A stretch of DNA of 64,000 bases, taken from the NCBI RefSeq assembly GCF_000941055.1, contig NZ_CP007202.1, positions 244,001 to 308,000 on the forward strand, read 5' to 3'. This stretch comes from Siansivirga zeaxanthinifaciens CC-SAMT-1. GTDB lineage: Bacteria; Bacteroidota; Bacteroidia; Flavobacteriales; Flavobacteriaceae. The translations under genes and the position numbers were made by a program. Shown here in pieces: positions 1 to 8,939 of this stretch (the stretch's first letter is position 1; each line of letters starts with the position of its first letter). Below the pieces are notes generated by a model. The model was not told the origin of the DNA, searched no databases, and saw nothing but the letters and a program-made list of their open reading frames with translations.

Positions 1-1674
1 GTAAACTTTTTAAACGATTTCACATTTAGAACAACTTTTAATTACGAAAACTTTGTGTTTGACAGCCATTCATTTGATGATGATGAAATTGGAGCGGCAT
101 CATCAGTTCAAGGAAGGGTTTCTAAAACCAGAAATATTACTTCAACATTAAATGCTATTCAGGCATTAAACTATTCTAAGAGTTTTGGCAAACATTCTGT
201 TTCCTTTGATGCTATTTATGAAGCTAACACAAATGCTACAGATACTTTTAGCGCTTCTTCTACAGGATTTTTACCAGGACAACAAGAGCTTGGAAATGGT
301 ACAGTTGCCGAATCATTTGGAGGCTTTAGACAAGAACAAAGAATTACAAGTTATTTAGGTAGATTGTCTTATAATTTTGATAGAAAATATTTTATTGAAG
401 GTAGTTACCGTGAAGATAAATCTTCTCAATTTGAAGAGCAATTTAGAACTGGAGATTTCTTCTCTGTTGGTGGTTCTTGGGTTGTTTCTAATGAAAGCTT
501 CTTAAAAAATGTAAGTTGGATAAATAATTTAAAACTTAGAGCTTCTATTGGAGAACTAGGAAATATTAATATTCCAGGGGGCTTTTTCCCTACAAGTTTC
601 TTATTTGGTGGTGCTAACTTTAATAATGTTACCATTTCTCCTGTTGAAGGACAAGGAAGTAACTTACCTGCCGGAACATTACCAGACCCTGCATTAAAAT
701 GGGAAACGGCAAGAACATCAAATTACGGTTTAGATTTCACAATATTTAACGGTGCCCTTTCAGGATCGGTTGAGTATTTTAATAGAGAAAGTGTTGATCT
801 TATTCAAGATATTACTGCAACACCTTCGCCTGGAGTGCCTGTAGTTAGAGCAAATGCAGGTATTATTAACAATAGCGGTTGGGAAGTTACCCTAAACAGT
901 AATATTATAGATCAAGAAAATGTAACTTGGAGTTTAGGCGGAAATTTTGCTCTGTTAAAAAACGAAATCAAGCAAATTTCTCCGTTTTCTGATAGACAAA
1001 TACAAGGAACAAAATTATGGGAACCAGGAAATTCATTATTTGAATTTTACTTAAGAGAATGGGCAGGAGTAGACCCAGCTACAGGGGATGCACTTTGGTA
1101 TATAGATGTTACTGATACTAATGGAGATGTAATTGGTAGAGATGTTACTAACCAATACGATATTGCTACTCGATATGAAACAGGTAAAGAATCGTTACCA
1201 GACATTCAAGGAGGTTTAAATACTACTTTCAGATACAAGCAGTTTGATATCTATGCTTTATTTAATTTTAGTTCTGGAGCATATTTACTAGATACAGATT
1301 ACAGTGGATTAATCAATCCAGCTGTAGGAGGTTCTGCTCACCCAGACAATTTTAAAGCTTGGTCTCAACCTGGCGACATCACTAATATCCCTAGACTAAC
1401 ACAAGCACAAAACAATTTTGCTTCTCAATCTACCCGTTATTTATTTAAAAACGATTATTTAAGATTAAAAGCATTAACTATTGGTTATAATCTACCTCAA
1501 AAAGATTTAGATCGTTTAGGGCTAAAGCAGTTTAGATTATATATACAAGGAGATAACTTAGTTACTTGGCAATCACATAAAGGTATTGATCCAGAACAAG
1601 CATTTAATGGATTAACAAATAACAGATCGCCATTACAAAGAACACTTACATTTGGTGCACTTATAAAACTATAA
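1..1674 (+). CDS. SusC/RagA-family TonB-linked outer-membrane transporter, C-terminal part
   Basis: The reading frame is open from the first base, so the N-terminus (signal peptide, carboxypeptidase-like domain, plug) lies outside the window; 557 codons are visible. The visible part is an outer-membrane beta-barrel, rich in alternating aromatic and polar strands, and ends in a barrel-closing strand (LTFGALIKL). SusC proteins import oligosaccharides or peptides through the outer membrane using TonB energy and work with a SusD lid. A SusD gene starts 10 bases after the stop, and a secreted subtilase follows, so a peptide cargo is more likely than a glycan; no glycoside hydrolase is visible nearby. 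That substrate idea is inference. Confidence 0.93.
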   Translation, partial: VNFLNDFTFRTTFNYENFVFDSHSFDDDEIGAASSVQGRVSKTRNITSTLNAIQALNYSKSFGKHSVSFDAIYEANTNATDTFSASSTGFLPGQQELGNGTVAESFGGFRQEQRITSYLGRLSYNFDRKYFIEGSYREDKSSQFEEQFRTGDFFSVGGSWVVSNESFLKNVSWINNLKLRASIGELGNINIPGGFFPTSFLFGGANFNNVTISPVEGQGSNLPAGTLPDPALKWETARTSNYGLDFTIFNGALSGSVEYFNRESVDLIQDITATPSPGVPVVRANAGIINNSGWEVTLNSNIIDQENVTWSLGGNFALLKNEIKQISPFSDRQIQGTKLWEPGNSLFEFYLREWAGVDPATGDALWYIDVTDTNGDVIGRDVTNQYDIATRYETGKESLPDIQGGLNTTFRYKQFDIYALFNFSSGAYLLDTDYSGLINPAVGGSAHPDNFKAWSQPGDITNIPRLTQAQNNFASQSTRYLFKNDYLRLKALTIGYNLPQKDLDRLGLKQFRLYIQGDNLVTWQSHKGIDPEQAFNGLTNNRSPLQRTLTFGALIKL

Positions 1675-1684
1675 AAAAAAAGTT

Positions 1685-3145
1685 ATGAAAAATATAAATA
1701 TTAAAAATTCATGGAAACTACCTTTTGTATTTCTTACAATGGTAGTACTTATTGCAAGTTTAAGTTCTTGTAGCGAAGAATTTGTTGATGAACCTACTGA
1801 CACTTCGGGTGTTACTGATAACATAATTTTTGCAAATAGAAACAATGCTCAAACATTTGTTAATGGTATTTTAGCAAATTATAAAGGACAATATGGATCA
1901 GTAGATGCAGGAGGTATCTATGCTATGTACTTTGCAAGAGCCGTAAAAGGAAACGATATCATACAAGGAGTATCATGGTATCGATTTGATTATGGTCACG
2001 AAAACAGAGAGCCTAACTTTAGACGTACCAATTTTTCTTGGAGTTTCAATTATGAAAATGTAAATTTTGCTAATACTTTAATTGCGGGTGTTGAAAATAG
2101 CCCTACTCTATCTGAAAGCGATAAAAAAGAATTCATAGCAAAAGGGAAATTTTTTAGAGGGTTACATATGTTTGAATTGTTGCTTGAATTTTGTCCAAAT
2201 TACAACAATGATCGTAGTGTAGAAAGAATCCCTCTTTACACTGAACCCACCACATTAGAGACAGTGGGAGGAAATCCTCCTGTACCAATGAGCGTTATTT
2301 ACAATCAAGTAATACAAGATTTAGAAGACGCTATAGCAGATTTACCTACTTCAAGACCTGGTAAAAGTTTTATAAATAAAGCTGTGGCACAAGCAGTTTT
2401 AACCAGAGTATTATCTGTAACTCAAGATGATTGGGGTAAAGTTTCATCTTTAGCAAGAGCTGCGTATGGTGGTAATGCCACAGCTGCAGTACAATCATCA
2501 AATTGGGGCAATGGTTTCAGTGATATGCAAGATCAAGAATGGTTATGGGCATTGTTTCAAAATGGATCAGATGAAACAAATTTCTTTTGGGGTCATGCTG
2601 CGCCTATGATGGACCACCTAACATTGAGTTATTCTGCAAGTTATATTGACCCAGATTTTGTTGAGAAATTTTCTACTACAGATGTTCGTAACTTGTTTTT
2701 CGACATTTATGGCGTTTCTGCAACTGAACCTTGGAGACAATATATTACTACAAAATATGCATTTACTTTCTCATCTGATATTCCATTAATCAGAAAATCA
2801 GAAATGGTATTATTTGATGCCGAGGCACAATACCACCTAGGAAATACAGAACAAGCACAAAATTTACTTTTTGCCTTACAATCTGCACGAGATCCAAATG
2901 CTGTAAAATCACTTAAAACAGGGCAAGACTTGTTAGATGAAATATTACTAGAACGCAAAAAAGAGTTTTATGGTGAATTTGGACCTCAATGGTTTGACGC
3001 TAAGCGTTACAATCTACCAATTATTAGAGGTACAAAACATCGTGTAAGATTAACGGTACCTGCTGATAGCAATCTATTCTTCTTAAAAATACCTGAAGAT
3101 GAAATAGATTTAAACGATAACTATGCAGGATTTAACAATGAATAA
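1685..3145 (+). CDS. SusD/RagB-family nutrient-binding outer-membrane lipoprotein
   Basis: A 486-residue protein with a lipoprotein signal: a hydrophobic stretch ends at LSSC, giving lipidated Cys29, followed by acidic SEE as expected for surface export in Bacteroidota. The helical TPR-like SusD fold is suggested by FRGLHMFELL near residue 160. The typical SusD C-terminus is present: an LLERKKEFYGE segment, then WFDAKRYN, then IPEDEI close to the end. It caps the preceding SusC barrel and delivers ligand to it. The stop codon overlaps the start of the downstream subtilase gene, so the two are probably translationally coupled. The substrate cannot be read from the sequence. Confidence 0.93.
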   Translation: MKNINIKNSWKLPFVFLTMVVLIASLSSCSEEFVDEPTDTSGVTDNIIFANRNNAQTFVNGILANYKGQYGSVDAGGIYAMYFARAVKGNDIIQGVSWYRFDYGHENREPNFRRTNFSWSFNYENVNFANTLIAGVENSPTLSESDKKEFIAKGKFFRGLHMFELLLEFCPNYNNDRSVERIPLYTEPTTLETVGGNPPVPMSVIYNQVIQDLEDAIADLPTSRPGKSFINKAVAQAVLTRVLSVTQDDWGKVSSLARAAYGGNATAAVQSSNWGNGFSDMQDQEWLWALFQNGSDETNFFWGHAAPMMDHLTLSYSASYIDPDFVEKFSTTDVRNLFFDIYGVSATEPWRQYITTKYAFTFSSDIPLIRKSEMVLFDAEAQYHLGNTEQAQNLLFALQSARDPNAVKSLKTGQDLLDEILLERKKEFYGEFGPQWFDAKRYNLPIIRGTKHRVRLTVPADSNLFFLKIPEDEIDLNDNYAGFNNE

Positions 3146-5084
3146 CAAAGTTTGTCTTTTTTGCCTTGTCATAAGTTTAACAACTTTTAATATATTTTCT
3201 CAAACCAAAGCTGAGAAGGATAAGATTATATCTAATTATAATTTAGATAAAATTCAAAATCTAAAATCAGTAATAAATGAGAAAAATAAATTGAAAGAGT
3301 TGAGAGTTTCTACTTTTCTCAAGAATAACGATCAAATATCATATAAAATGAAAATAAATGGTAAAACATATATGATTAATGATATTGTTGATGGAAAGCC
3401 AGTTTATATAACTACTCACAATTTAAATAGTGCCAAGGCAACTAAGACTGACAAATTACATACAGGTGGTGGTTTAGGATTAAATCTAGAAGGGTTAAAC
3501 ATGAATATTGGCGTTTGGGATGAAGAAAGTGTGCGTGGTACGCACAATGAATTTAAAGATGATCAAACCATCCCAAAATCTAGAGTTGTATACCCAGAAT
3601 TTCCAGGTGCTTTTTTTGGACCAATTAGCGACCATGCTACACATGTGGCAGGTACTCTTGTAGCCAAAGGTGCAGATCCTAAAGCTAAAGGAATGGCTCC
3701 AAAAGCTACCTTGAGATCTTATGATTGGATACTAGATGATAGTGAGGCTTTAAATGAAGCAGCAAACGGATTGCTAATTTCTAATCATTCATATGGAGTA
3801 CCAATATTCTCGTCAGGTAACCAACAAATATCTGCTCAAAATATTGGATCTTATACTTCTGATGCAAGAATATGGGATGATGTTGCATATAATGCACCTT
3901 ACTATTTAGCTGTTAATTCTGCAGGAAATGAGGGAATTGAAACGTACACTGGAGGTCTTGCTCCAGGATTCGATAAATTAACTCAAAATAAAACTGCTAA
4001 AAATAATCTAGTAGTAGCTAATGCTAATCCTATACTAAATGCAACAACTGGAGCACTAACCATACTAGCAATTAACAGCAATAGTAGTCAAGGACCAACA
4101 GATGATTTCCGAGTTAAACCAGATATTGCTGGAGATGGAACAAACGTTTACTCAAGTACAGACGCTAATGATTCAGATTACAGTACATTTTCTGGTACAT
4201 CAATGGCCTCTCCTAATGTTGCTGGCTCATTACTATTATTACAAGAGTATTATAATCAGCTTAATTCTAACTACATGAGAGCATCTACCTTAAAGGGTCT
4301 TGTATGCCACACAGCAATTGATGACAACACCAGAAAAGGACCTGATGGTATTTTTGGTTGGGGTCTATTAAATGCTGAAGATGCAGCATTGATTATAAAG
4401 GGTAATAATGAAGGAACCGCTTTAATTAGAGAAATTACAATTAATAATGGGGATACTTATACATATGAGTTCTTTGCTGATTCTGGTGTTGAATTACGAG
4501 CATCTATTTGTTGGACAGATCCTCCAGGGGATATATCATCGAGCCCTAATAATGTACTTTCTCCTAGGTTAGAAAATGATCTAGATTTAAGGTTAGAGGA
4601 TACTAATAATATCGTTTTTTTACCTTGGAAATTAAATAGTGCAAATGTTGCAGGTGCAGCGATAAAAGGTGATAACAATGTAGATAATATTGAAAGGATA
4701 GATATTACAAACCCTACTGCTGGTAACTACGCTTTAACTGTATCTCATAAAGGTTCGTTAAAAGATGGAGCCCAGACCTTTTCGTTGATAATTACAGGAG
4801 CAAACTTGACATTGGGTACTGATGATAAAAACAATCTAATTGAAACTGCGATTTGGCCAATACCTACGACCGATAAACTGTATATTGATTTCAAAGAAAA
4901 TTTGGAAAAAAATACCAGAATTACAGTATATAACGTATTAGGAAATTTGGTATTCGATGATTTAGTGAAAGATCCTAAAGGAAATAGGTATTCAATAAAC
5001 ACATCAAAATTATCAAAAGGTATTTATTTTTTAAATATTTCAAATCAAACTTCAAAATACACAAAAAAAATTATAATAAAATAA
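3138..5084 (+). CDS. Secreted S8 (subtilisin-like) serine peptidase with T9SS C-terminal sorting domain
   Basis: The ATG at 3138 is preferred over one at 3123, because it puts a signal peptide (MNNKVCLFCLVISLTTF...FSQ) directly at the N-terminus; the gene then overlaps the susD-like stop by 8 bases. The protein has 648 residues. A short propeptide-like region is followed by the S8 domain with catalytic Asp128 (VWDEE), His166 (DHATHVAG) and Ser355 (SGTSMASPNVAG). A beta-rich region follows, then a type A sorting domain from about residue 572 (WPIPTTDKLYI) to the end (SKGIYFL... KKIIIK). It should be exported by the type IX system and processed by PorU, both encoded at the far end of the window. 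It probably makes peptides for the SusC/D pair; that link is inferred from gene order. Confidence 0.93.
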   Translation: MNNKVCLFCLVISLTTFNIFSQTKAEKDKIISNYNLDKIQNLKSVINEKNKLKELRVSTFLKNNDQISYKMKINGKTYMINDIVDGKPVYITTHNLNSAKATKTDKLHTGGGLGLNLEGLNMNIGVWDEESVRGTHNEFKDDQTIPKSRVVYPEFPGAFFGPISDHATHVAGTLVAKGADPKAKGMAPKATLRSYDWILDDSEALNEAANGLLISNHSYGVPIFSSGNQQISAQNIGSYTSDARIWDDVAYNAPYYLAVNSAGNEGIETYTGGLAPGFDKLTQNKTAKNNLVVANANPILNATTGALTILAINSNSSQGPTDDFRVKPDIAGDGTNVYSSTDANDSDYSTFSGTSMASPNVAGSLLLLQEYYNQLNSNYMRASTLKGLVCHTAIDDNTRKGPDGIFGWGLLNAEDAALIIKGNNEGTALIREITINNGDTYTYEFFADSGVELRASICWTDPPGDISSSPNNVLSPRLENDLDLRLEDTNNIVFLPWKLNSANVAGAAIKGDNNVDNIERIDITNPTAGNYALTVSHKGSLKDGAQTFSLIITGANLTLGTDDKNNLIETAIWPIPTTDKLYIDFKENLEKNTRITVYNVLGNLVFDDLVKDPKGNRYSINTSKLSKGIYFLNISNQTSKYTKKIIIK

Positions 5085-5096
5085 AACTCAATAATT

Positions 5097-5840
5097 ATGA
5101 AAAAATTATTTTTGCTCTTTTCGGCTATATTCACTCTTGTTTTATTAACAAACTGTGAAAAAAATGATGATACTCCTACAATATTAGAAATAAACTATGT
5201 GGGATTTGAAGCTAAACCTTTATTAGGTGTAAATCCTAGTGCAAATGTTACTGAAGAATTAAAAATTGCTACGTCAAATACTTCAGAATCAGATCGCACA
5301 TTTAATATTGTTGTAAATACAAGATTAACGACAGCTAATGCATCTGCCTATACTGTTCCTTCAACTGTTACTGTTCCTGCGAACTCTAACATTGGAACAT
5401 TTAATGTTGATTTAGTTGGACCTAATATAAATCCATCTGGCAATGATATTTTAGCATTAGATTTTGTATCTGAAGAAGGTTTATTAACAAGTAACACACT
5501 TGAAATTAATCTTAAACAAATTTGTCCTTATCCAGAGACTGTATTAAATATTATTTTTGATGGTTATGGAAATGAAACAAGTTGGGAAATTAAAGATAGC
5601 TCTGATACAGTATTGTATTCTGCAGCACTAGGAACCTATGCTGAAGGCCAAGCAAATGCTTCTTCTACTTTTTGTTTAGCTCCAGGAACTTATACATTTA
5701 CTATAAATGATGATTTCGGCGATGGACTATCATTTCCAGCAAACGGTAGTGCATCAATATTAAATAGTGGAAATAAATTAGTAGAAATTGTTGGTGATTT
5801 TGGTTTCGGAACATCAAGAGTATTTACTATTAGTAACTAA
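5097..5840 (+). CDS. Putative lipoprotein, function unknown, with beta-sandwich-like domains
   Basis: A 247-residue protein starting 12 bases after the subtilase stop, so it probably belongs to the same operon. The N-terminus is lipoprotein-like (hydrophobic stretch ending in LLTNC, Cys20, then EKNDD). Residues about 30-140 look like a Calx-beta/DUF4843-type strand-rich module (NVTEELKIATSNTSESDRT, then PANSNIGTFNVDL). The C-terminal 100 residues carry the pattern GNETSWEIKDSSD, FCLAPGTYTFTINDDFGDG, a domain seen in many secreted Bacteroidota proteins, often beside peptidases. No catalytic motif is visible. A surface binding protein for the same substrate as the upstream SusC/D and peptidase is plausible but not shown. 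Confidence 0.75.
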   Translation: MKKLFLLFSAIFTLVLLTNCEKNDDTPTILEINYVGFEAKPLLGVNPSANVTEELKIATSNTSESDRTFNIVVNTRLTTANASAYTVPSTVTVPANSNIGTFNVDLVGPNINPSGNDILALDFVSEEGLLTSNTLEINLKQICPYPETVLNIIFDGYGNETSWEIKDSSDTVLYSAALGTYAEGQANASSTFCLAPGTYTFTINDDFGDGLSFPANGSASILNSGNKLVEIVGDFGFGTSRVFTISN

Positions 5841-5865
5841 ATAGAATTACAAAATTTTTATAAAT

Positions 5866-5896
5866 AAAAGAGGTTGATTTATCAACCTCTTTTTTT
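5866..5896 (+). terminator. Rho-independent terminator of the SusCD-peptidase-lipoprotein operon
   Basis: Perfect inverted repeat AAAAGAGGTTGA / TCAACCTCTTTT with a 4-base loop and a run of T. It lies 25 bases after the lipoprotein stop and just before the rlmB-like start. Confidence 0.85.
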
Positions 5897-5909
5897 ATAC
5901 CTTTACCCC

Positions 5910-6644
5910 ATGCAAGATCAAACACAAATATTTGGTATTAGAGCCATAATAGAAGCTATTAATGCTGGTGAAATTATAGATAAAGTATTCCTTCAAAAAG
6001 GACTAAAAGGCGAATTGTTCTCGGAGTTAGAATTTGTGCTGCGTCAAAAATCTATTAATTCATCTTATGTTCCTGTCGAGAAATTAAACAGACTTACCAA
6101 AGGGAATCACCAAGGGGCTGTGGCTCAAATTTCGCCTATTGCTTTTCACGATTTAGAAACTTTAGTAACCGAAGTTGTTGAATCTGGCAAAACACCATTA
6201 TTCCTTTTGTTAGATCAACTAAGTGATGTGCGTAACTTTGGAGCAATTATCCGTACTGCAGAATGTACCGGTGTAAATGGTATTATAATACAAAAAAAGG
6301 GCGGCGCTCCTGTTAATGGTGATACTATTAAAACAAGTGCTGGAGCTGTTTTTAAAGTGCCAATTTGTAAAGTAGATCACATAAAAGACGCTGTTTTTTT
6401 CATGCAAGCATCAGATATAAAAGTAATAGCAGCTACAGAGAAAACAAACGACACACTTTACGATGTTTCTTTTAAAGAACCTTGTGCCATCATTATGGGG
6501 TCTGAAGATCGTGGTATAAACCCTTCTATTTTAAAGGTAGTTGATGCTAAAGCTAAATTGCCATTATTGGGCGATATAGAATCTTTAAACGTATCGGTGG
6601 CTTGTGGAGCCTTTCTTTACGAGGCTGTAAGGCAACGTCTTTAA
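5910..6644 (+). CDS. rlmB: 23S rRNA (guanosine-2'-O-)-methyltransferase RlmB / TrmH family
   Basis: A 244-residue SPOUT-class 2'-O-ribose methyltransferase. The N-terminal substrate-binding domain contains GIRAIIEAINAGEIIDKVFL. The catalytic domain has motif 1 (LSDVRNFGAIIRTAE), motif 2 (IIMGSEDRGI) and motif 3 (ESLNVSVACGAFLYEA), which form the SAM-binding trefoil knot and carry the catalytic Asn/Arg. The start at 5910 is chosen because the upstream in-frame extension runs into the preceding terminator. A -7-like element (TATACCTTTA) lies only a few bases before the ATG, so the leader would be very short. The stop shares the tetranucleotide TTAA with the convergent rhomboid gene. RlmB versus another TrmH-family target cannot be settled from sequence. 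Confidence 0.9.
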   Translation: MQDQTQIFGIRAIIEAINAGEIIDKVFLQKGLKGELFSELEFVLRQKSINSSYVPVEKLNRLTKGNHQGAVAQISPIAFHDLETLVTEVVESGKTPLFLLLDQLSDVRNFGAIIRTAECTGVNGIIIQKKGGAPVNGDTIKTSAGAVFKVPICKVDHIKDAVFFMQASDIKVIAATEKTNDTLYDVSFKEPCAIIMGSEDRGINPSILKVVDAKAKLPLLGDIESLNVSVACGAFLYEAVRQRL

Positions 6645-7366
6645 TCTTTATTTTCTTTATAAGTATAAATTACGGTAGGTTGCTCCTCCTCTACTTCTGG
6701 TTCTGGTAATTCTATAAAATTTCCATTTTCATCGAAGTGTTTTAGAAAAGGGTCGTTATCTTCATTAAAATCTTTATGTTCCCATTCAAATTTTTTGGGT
6801 TTAGCAATTTGGGATCTAAAAATAAACGCAAATAACAAACCGGTTATTAACCCAGACATATGCCCTTCCCAGGAAATACCGCGTTCTATGGGTAAAGTAT
6901 ACCAAATCATACTTCCGTATAAAAAAACAACTAAAAGCGATAAAGCAATTAAACGGTAATGCTTTGCAAAAACACCTTTAAAAAAAATAAAACTTACCAA
7001 AACATAAACTAGGCCGCTGGCACCAATATGAAAGGAAGGCCTGCCAATACACCACGTTAAAAAACCAGATAGCAAAATACCATAACATATTACTTTCCAA
7101 GCGATGGCGCGATAAAAGTAAAAAAGGGACATCCCTAATACCAATAAAGGGATACTGTTATGATATAAATGCTGTAAACTTCCATGAATAAACGGACTAA
7201 AAAAAACGCCCCGCAATCCTTTTAAAGTTTGAGGATAAATACCATATTTACTAAAATGATATCCAAACCGAACTTGAAACCAAAAAACCATCCATAAAAA
7301 AAGCACCGAAAACAACGGATAAGCAACTACGCCCAGTGAGAATTTAAAATGTTCTTGGTTTTTCAT
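6641..7366 (-). CDS. Rhomboid-family intramembrane serine protease
   Basis: A 241-residue polytopic membrane protein with about six hydrophobic segments. The catalytic dyad is visible: Ser117 in GASGL and His169 in WEGHMSG. The oxyanion-side histidine and asparagine lie in HLYHN (His66, Asn70). These are the hallmarks of active rhomboids, which cleave transmembrane helices of substrate proteins within the inner membrane. The C-terminal 45 residues are a soluble acidic tail (about 197-241), as in many flavobacterial homologues. It is convergent with the rRNA methyltransferase gene, sharing a 4-base stop overlap. A TATCTTTA element at 7372-7379 on the minus strand is a one-mismatch -7 promoter candidate directly upstream. 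Confidence 0.92.
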   Translation of the reverse strand: MKNQEHFKFSLGVVAYPLFSVLFLWMVFWFQVRFGYHFSKYGIYPQTLKGLRGVFFSPFIHGSLQHLYHNSIPLLVLGMSLFYFYRAIAWKVICYGILLSGFLTWCIGRPSFHIGASGLVYVLVSFIFFKGVFAKHYRLIALSLLVVFLYGSMIWYTLPIERGISWEGHMSGLITGLLFAFIFRSQIAKPKKFEWEHKDFNEDNDPFLKHFDENGNFIELPEPEVEEEQPTVIYTYKENKD

Positions 7367-7430
7367 AGTAATAAAGATAGCAAATAGCTAACCAATTTCA
7401 TAGCTACTGATAAATTGGCAGACACGCACC

Positions 7431-7518
7431 GCGTGAGGGGTTGAAGCGGCATCCTTTTTTGAGGCACGAAAAAAAGATACAGCGTAAAACCCGACCTTGC
7501 TTTTTTGCAAGGACACGC
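7431..7518 (+). repeat. Dispersed structured intergenic repeat, copy 1
   Basis: An 88-base element in the divergent gap between the rhomboid and rarA genes. It is closed by an outer stem GCGTG (7431-7435)/CACGC (7514-7518). Inside are the conserved AGCGGCATCC block, a hairpin CTTTTTT (7454-7460)/AAAAAAG (7470-7476), the block ACCCGACC, and a small hairpin CCTTGC-T6-GCAAGG (7495-7512). The same layout recurs at 8838-8917 (inverted) and 30481-30624. Confidence 0.85.
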
Positions 7519-7552
7519 CCATACTTAAATAATTTCATTTAATTTTACGTTT

Positions 7553-8836
7553 ATGAATGTGAACGAACCTTTAGCAGAACGATTACGACCTAAAACCTTA
7601 GACGACTATATTAGCCAATCGCATTTGGTTGGTAAAAATGGTACGCTAACCCAACATATAAAACAGGGTTTAATTCCGTCTATGATTTTCTGGGGACCAC
7701 CAGGTATAGGAAAAACTACACTCGCAAATATTATTGCAACCGAGTCTGGACGCCCATTTTACACGCTAAGCGCCATTAATTCGGGTGTGAAGGATATTCG
7801 CGATGTTATTGATAAAGCAAAGCAAAGCGGCGGCTTATTTACGGTTAAAAACCCCATTTTATTTATCGATGAAATTCATAGGTTTAGTAAATCGCAACAA
7901 GACTCGCTCCTGCAAGCCGTAGAAAAAGGTTGGATTACACTTATTGGCGCTACCACCGAAAACCCAAGTTTCGAAGTAATACCGGCACTCCTTTCGCGTT
8001 GTCAGGTTTATATTTTAAATGCCTTCGATAAAACCGATTTAGAAACGCTTTTAAACCGAGCTATAAAAAACGACGTTTATCTGTCTAAAAAAAATATAAC
8101 GCTCCAAGAAACCAATGCCCTATTGCGCCTTTCTGGTGGCGATGCCAGAAAGCTTTTAAATATTTTTGAGCTTATTGTTAATTCTGAAGGCTCAGACCAT
8201 GTCGTTATTACCGATACGAGTGTGCTAGAGAAAATACAAAACAACACCGCCAGATACGATAAAACAGGCGAACAACATTACGACATTATTTCGGCATTTA
8301 TTAAGTCCATTCGTGGCAGCGACCCCAACGGAGCGGTTTACTGGTTGGCACGAATGATTGAAGGCGGCGAAGATGTTAAATTTATTGCCCGCCGTTTACT
8401 CATTTTAGCCAGCGAAGATATAGGCAACGCCAACCCAACGGCCTTGGTTATTGCCAACAACGCATTTCAAGCGGTAACGGCCATTGGCTACCCAGAATCT
8501 CGAATTATATTAAGTCAGTGTGCCACGTATTTAGCATGTTCGCCCAAAAGCAACGCCGCCTATATGGCAATTGGTAAAGCACAACAGGTTGTTCGAGAAA
8601 CAGGCGATTTATCGGTGCCTTTAGAAATTAGGAATGCGCCCACCAAGCTAATGAAAGAACTCGGTTATGGCGATAATTACAAGTATGCACACAATTACGA
8701 AAACAATTTTGCCAATCAGGAGTTTTTGCCAGACCTTATAAAAAACACCACCTTTTACGAACCGGGAAAAAATGCGCGCGAAGAAGCCCACAGAACATTT
8801 TTAAAAGAACGCTGGAAAGATAAATACAATTATTAG
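7553..8836 (+). CDS. rarA: Replication-associated recombination protein A (RarA/MgsA), AAA+ ATPase
   Basis: A 427-residue clamp-loader-like AAA+ ATPase that acts at stalled replication forks. Visible features are Walker A GPPGIGKT (residues 48-55), Walker B FIDEIHRF (Asp106), sensor 1 [11 protein letters not shown], the arginine-finger motif LLSRCQVY, and the C-terminal MgsA tetramerisation domain including [15 protein letters not shown]. Length is normal for the family. The ATG at 7553 follows a TAATTTTA -7-like element at 7540-7547, suggesting a very short leader. The gene sits between two oppositely oriented copies of the structured repeat, and its stop codon lies in the conserved flank of the second copy. 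Confidence 0.95.
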   Translation: MNVNEPLAERLRPKTLDDYISQSHLVGKNGTLTQHIKQGLIPSMIFWGPPGIGKTTLANIIATESGRPFYTLSAINSGVKDIRDVIDKAKQSGGLFTVKNPILFIDEIHRFSKSQQDSLLQAVEKGWITLIGATTENPSFEVIPALLSRCQVYILNAFDKTDLETLLNRAIKNDVYLSKKNITLQETNALLRLSGGDARKLLNIFELIVNSEGSDHVVITDTSVLEKIQNNTARYDKTGEQHYDIISAFIKSIRGSDPNGAVYWLARMIEGGEDVKFIARRLLILASEDIGNANPTALVIANNAFQAVTAIGYPESRIILSQCATYLACSPKSNAAYMAIGKAQQVVRETGDLSVPLEIRNAPTKLMKELGYGDNYKYAHNYENNFANQEFLPDLIKNTTFYEPGKNAREEAHRTFLKERWKDKYNY

Positions 8837-8837
8837 G

Positions 8838-8917
8838 GCGTTACCCAAGGGTCGGGCTTTTCGCTATATCTTTTTTATCGTGCCTCAAAAAAAGGATGCC
8901 GCTTCAATCCCTAACGC
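8838..8917 (-). repeat. Dispersed structured intergenic repeat, copy 2 (inverted)
   Basis: An 80-base copy, inverted relative to copies 1 and 3, that begins 2 bases after the rarA stop. The outer stem is GCGTTA (8838-8843)/TAACGC (8912-8917). The small hairpin is ACCC-AA-GGGT (8843-8852), and the T/A hairpin is CTTTTTT (8870-8876)/AAAAAAG (8888-8894) with the same GAGGCACGA-type loop as copy 1. The GGATGCCGCTTC block is the complement of the shared AGCGGCATCC segment. Confidence 0.85.
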
Positions 8918-8939
8918 AATCTTAGGTTTTATAGAAACA

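Noticed and set aside
5874-5909. Upstream extension of the rRNA methyltransferase by 12 residues
   Set aside because: The extension lies inside the preceding terminator hairpin; the ATG at 5910 gives the family-like N-terminus.
7495-7512. CCTTGC-T6-GCAAGG as a rho-independent terminator
   Set aside because: The T run is in the loop, not after the stem, and the hairpin is part of the repeat in a divergent promoter region with no gene ending there.
7431-8917. Composite transposon carrying rarA between inverted repeats
   Set aside because: rarA is a conserved chromosomal gene, no transposase is present, and a third copy of the repeat occurs away from it.
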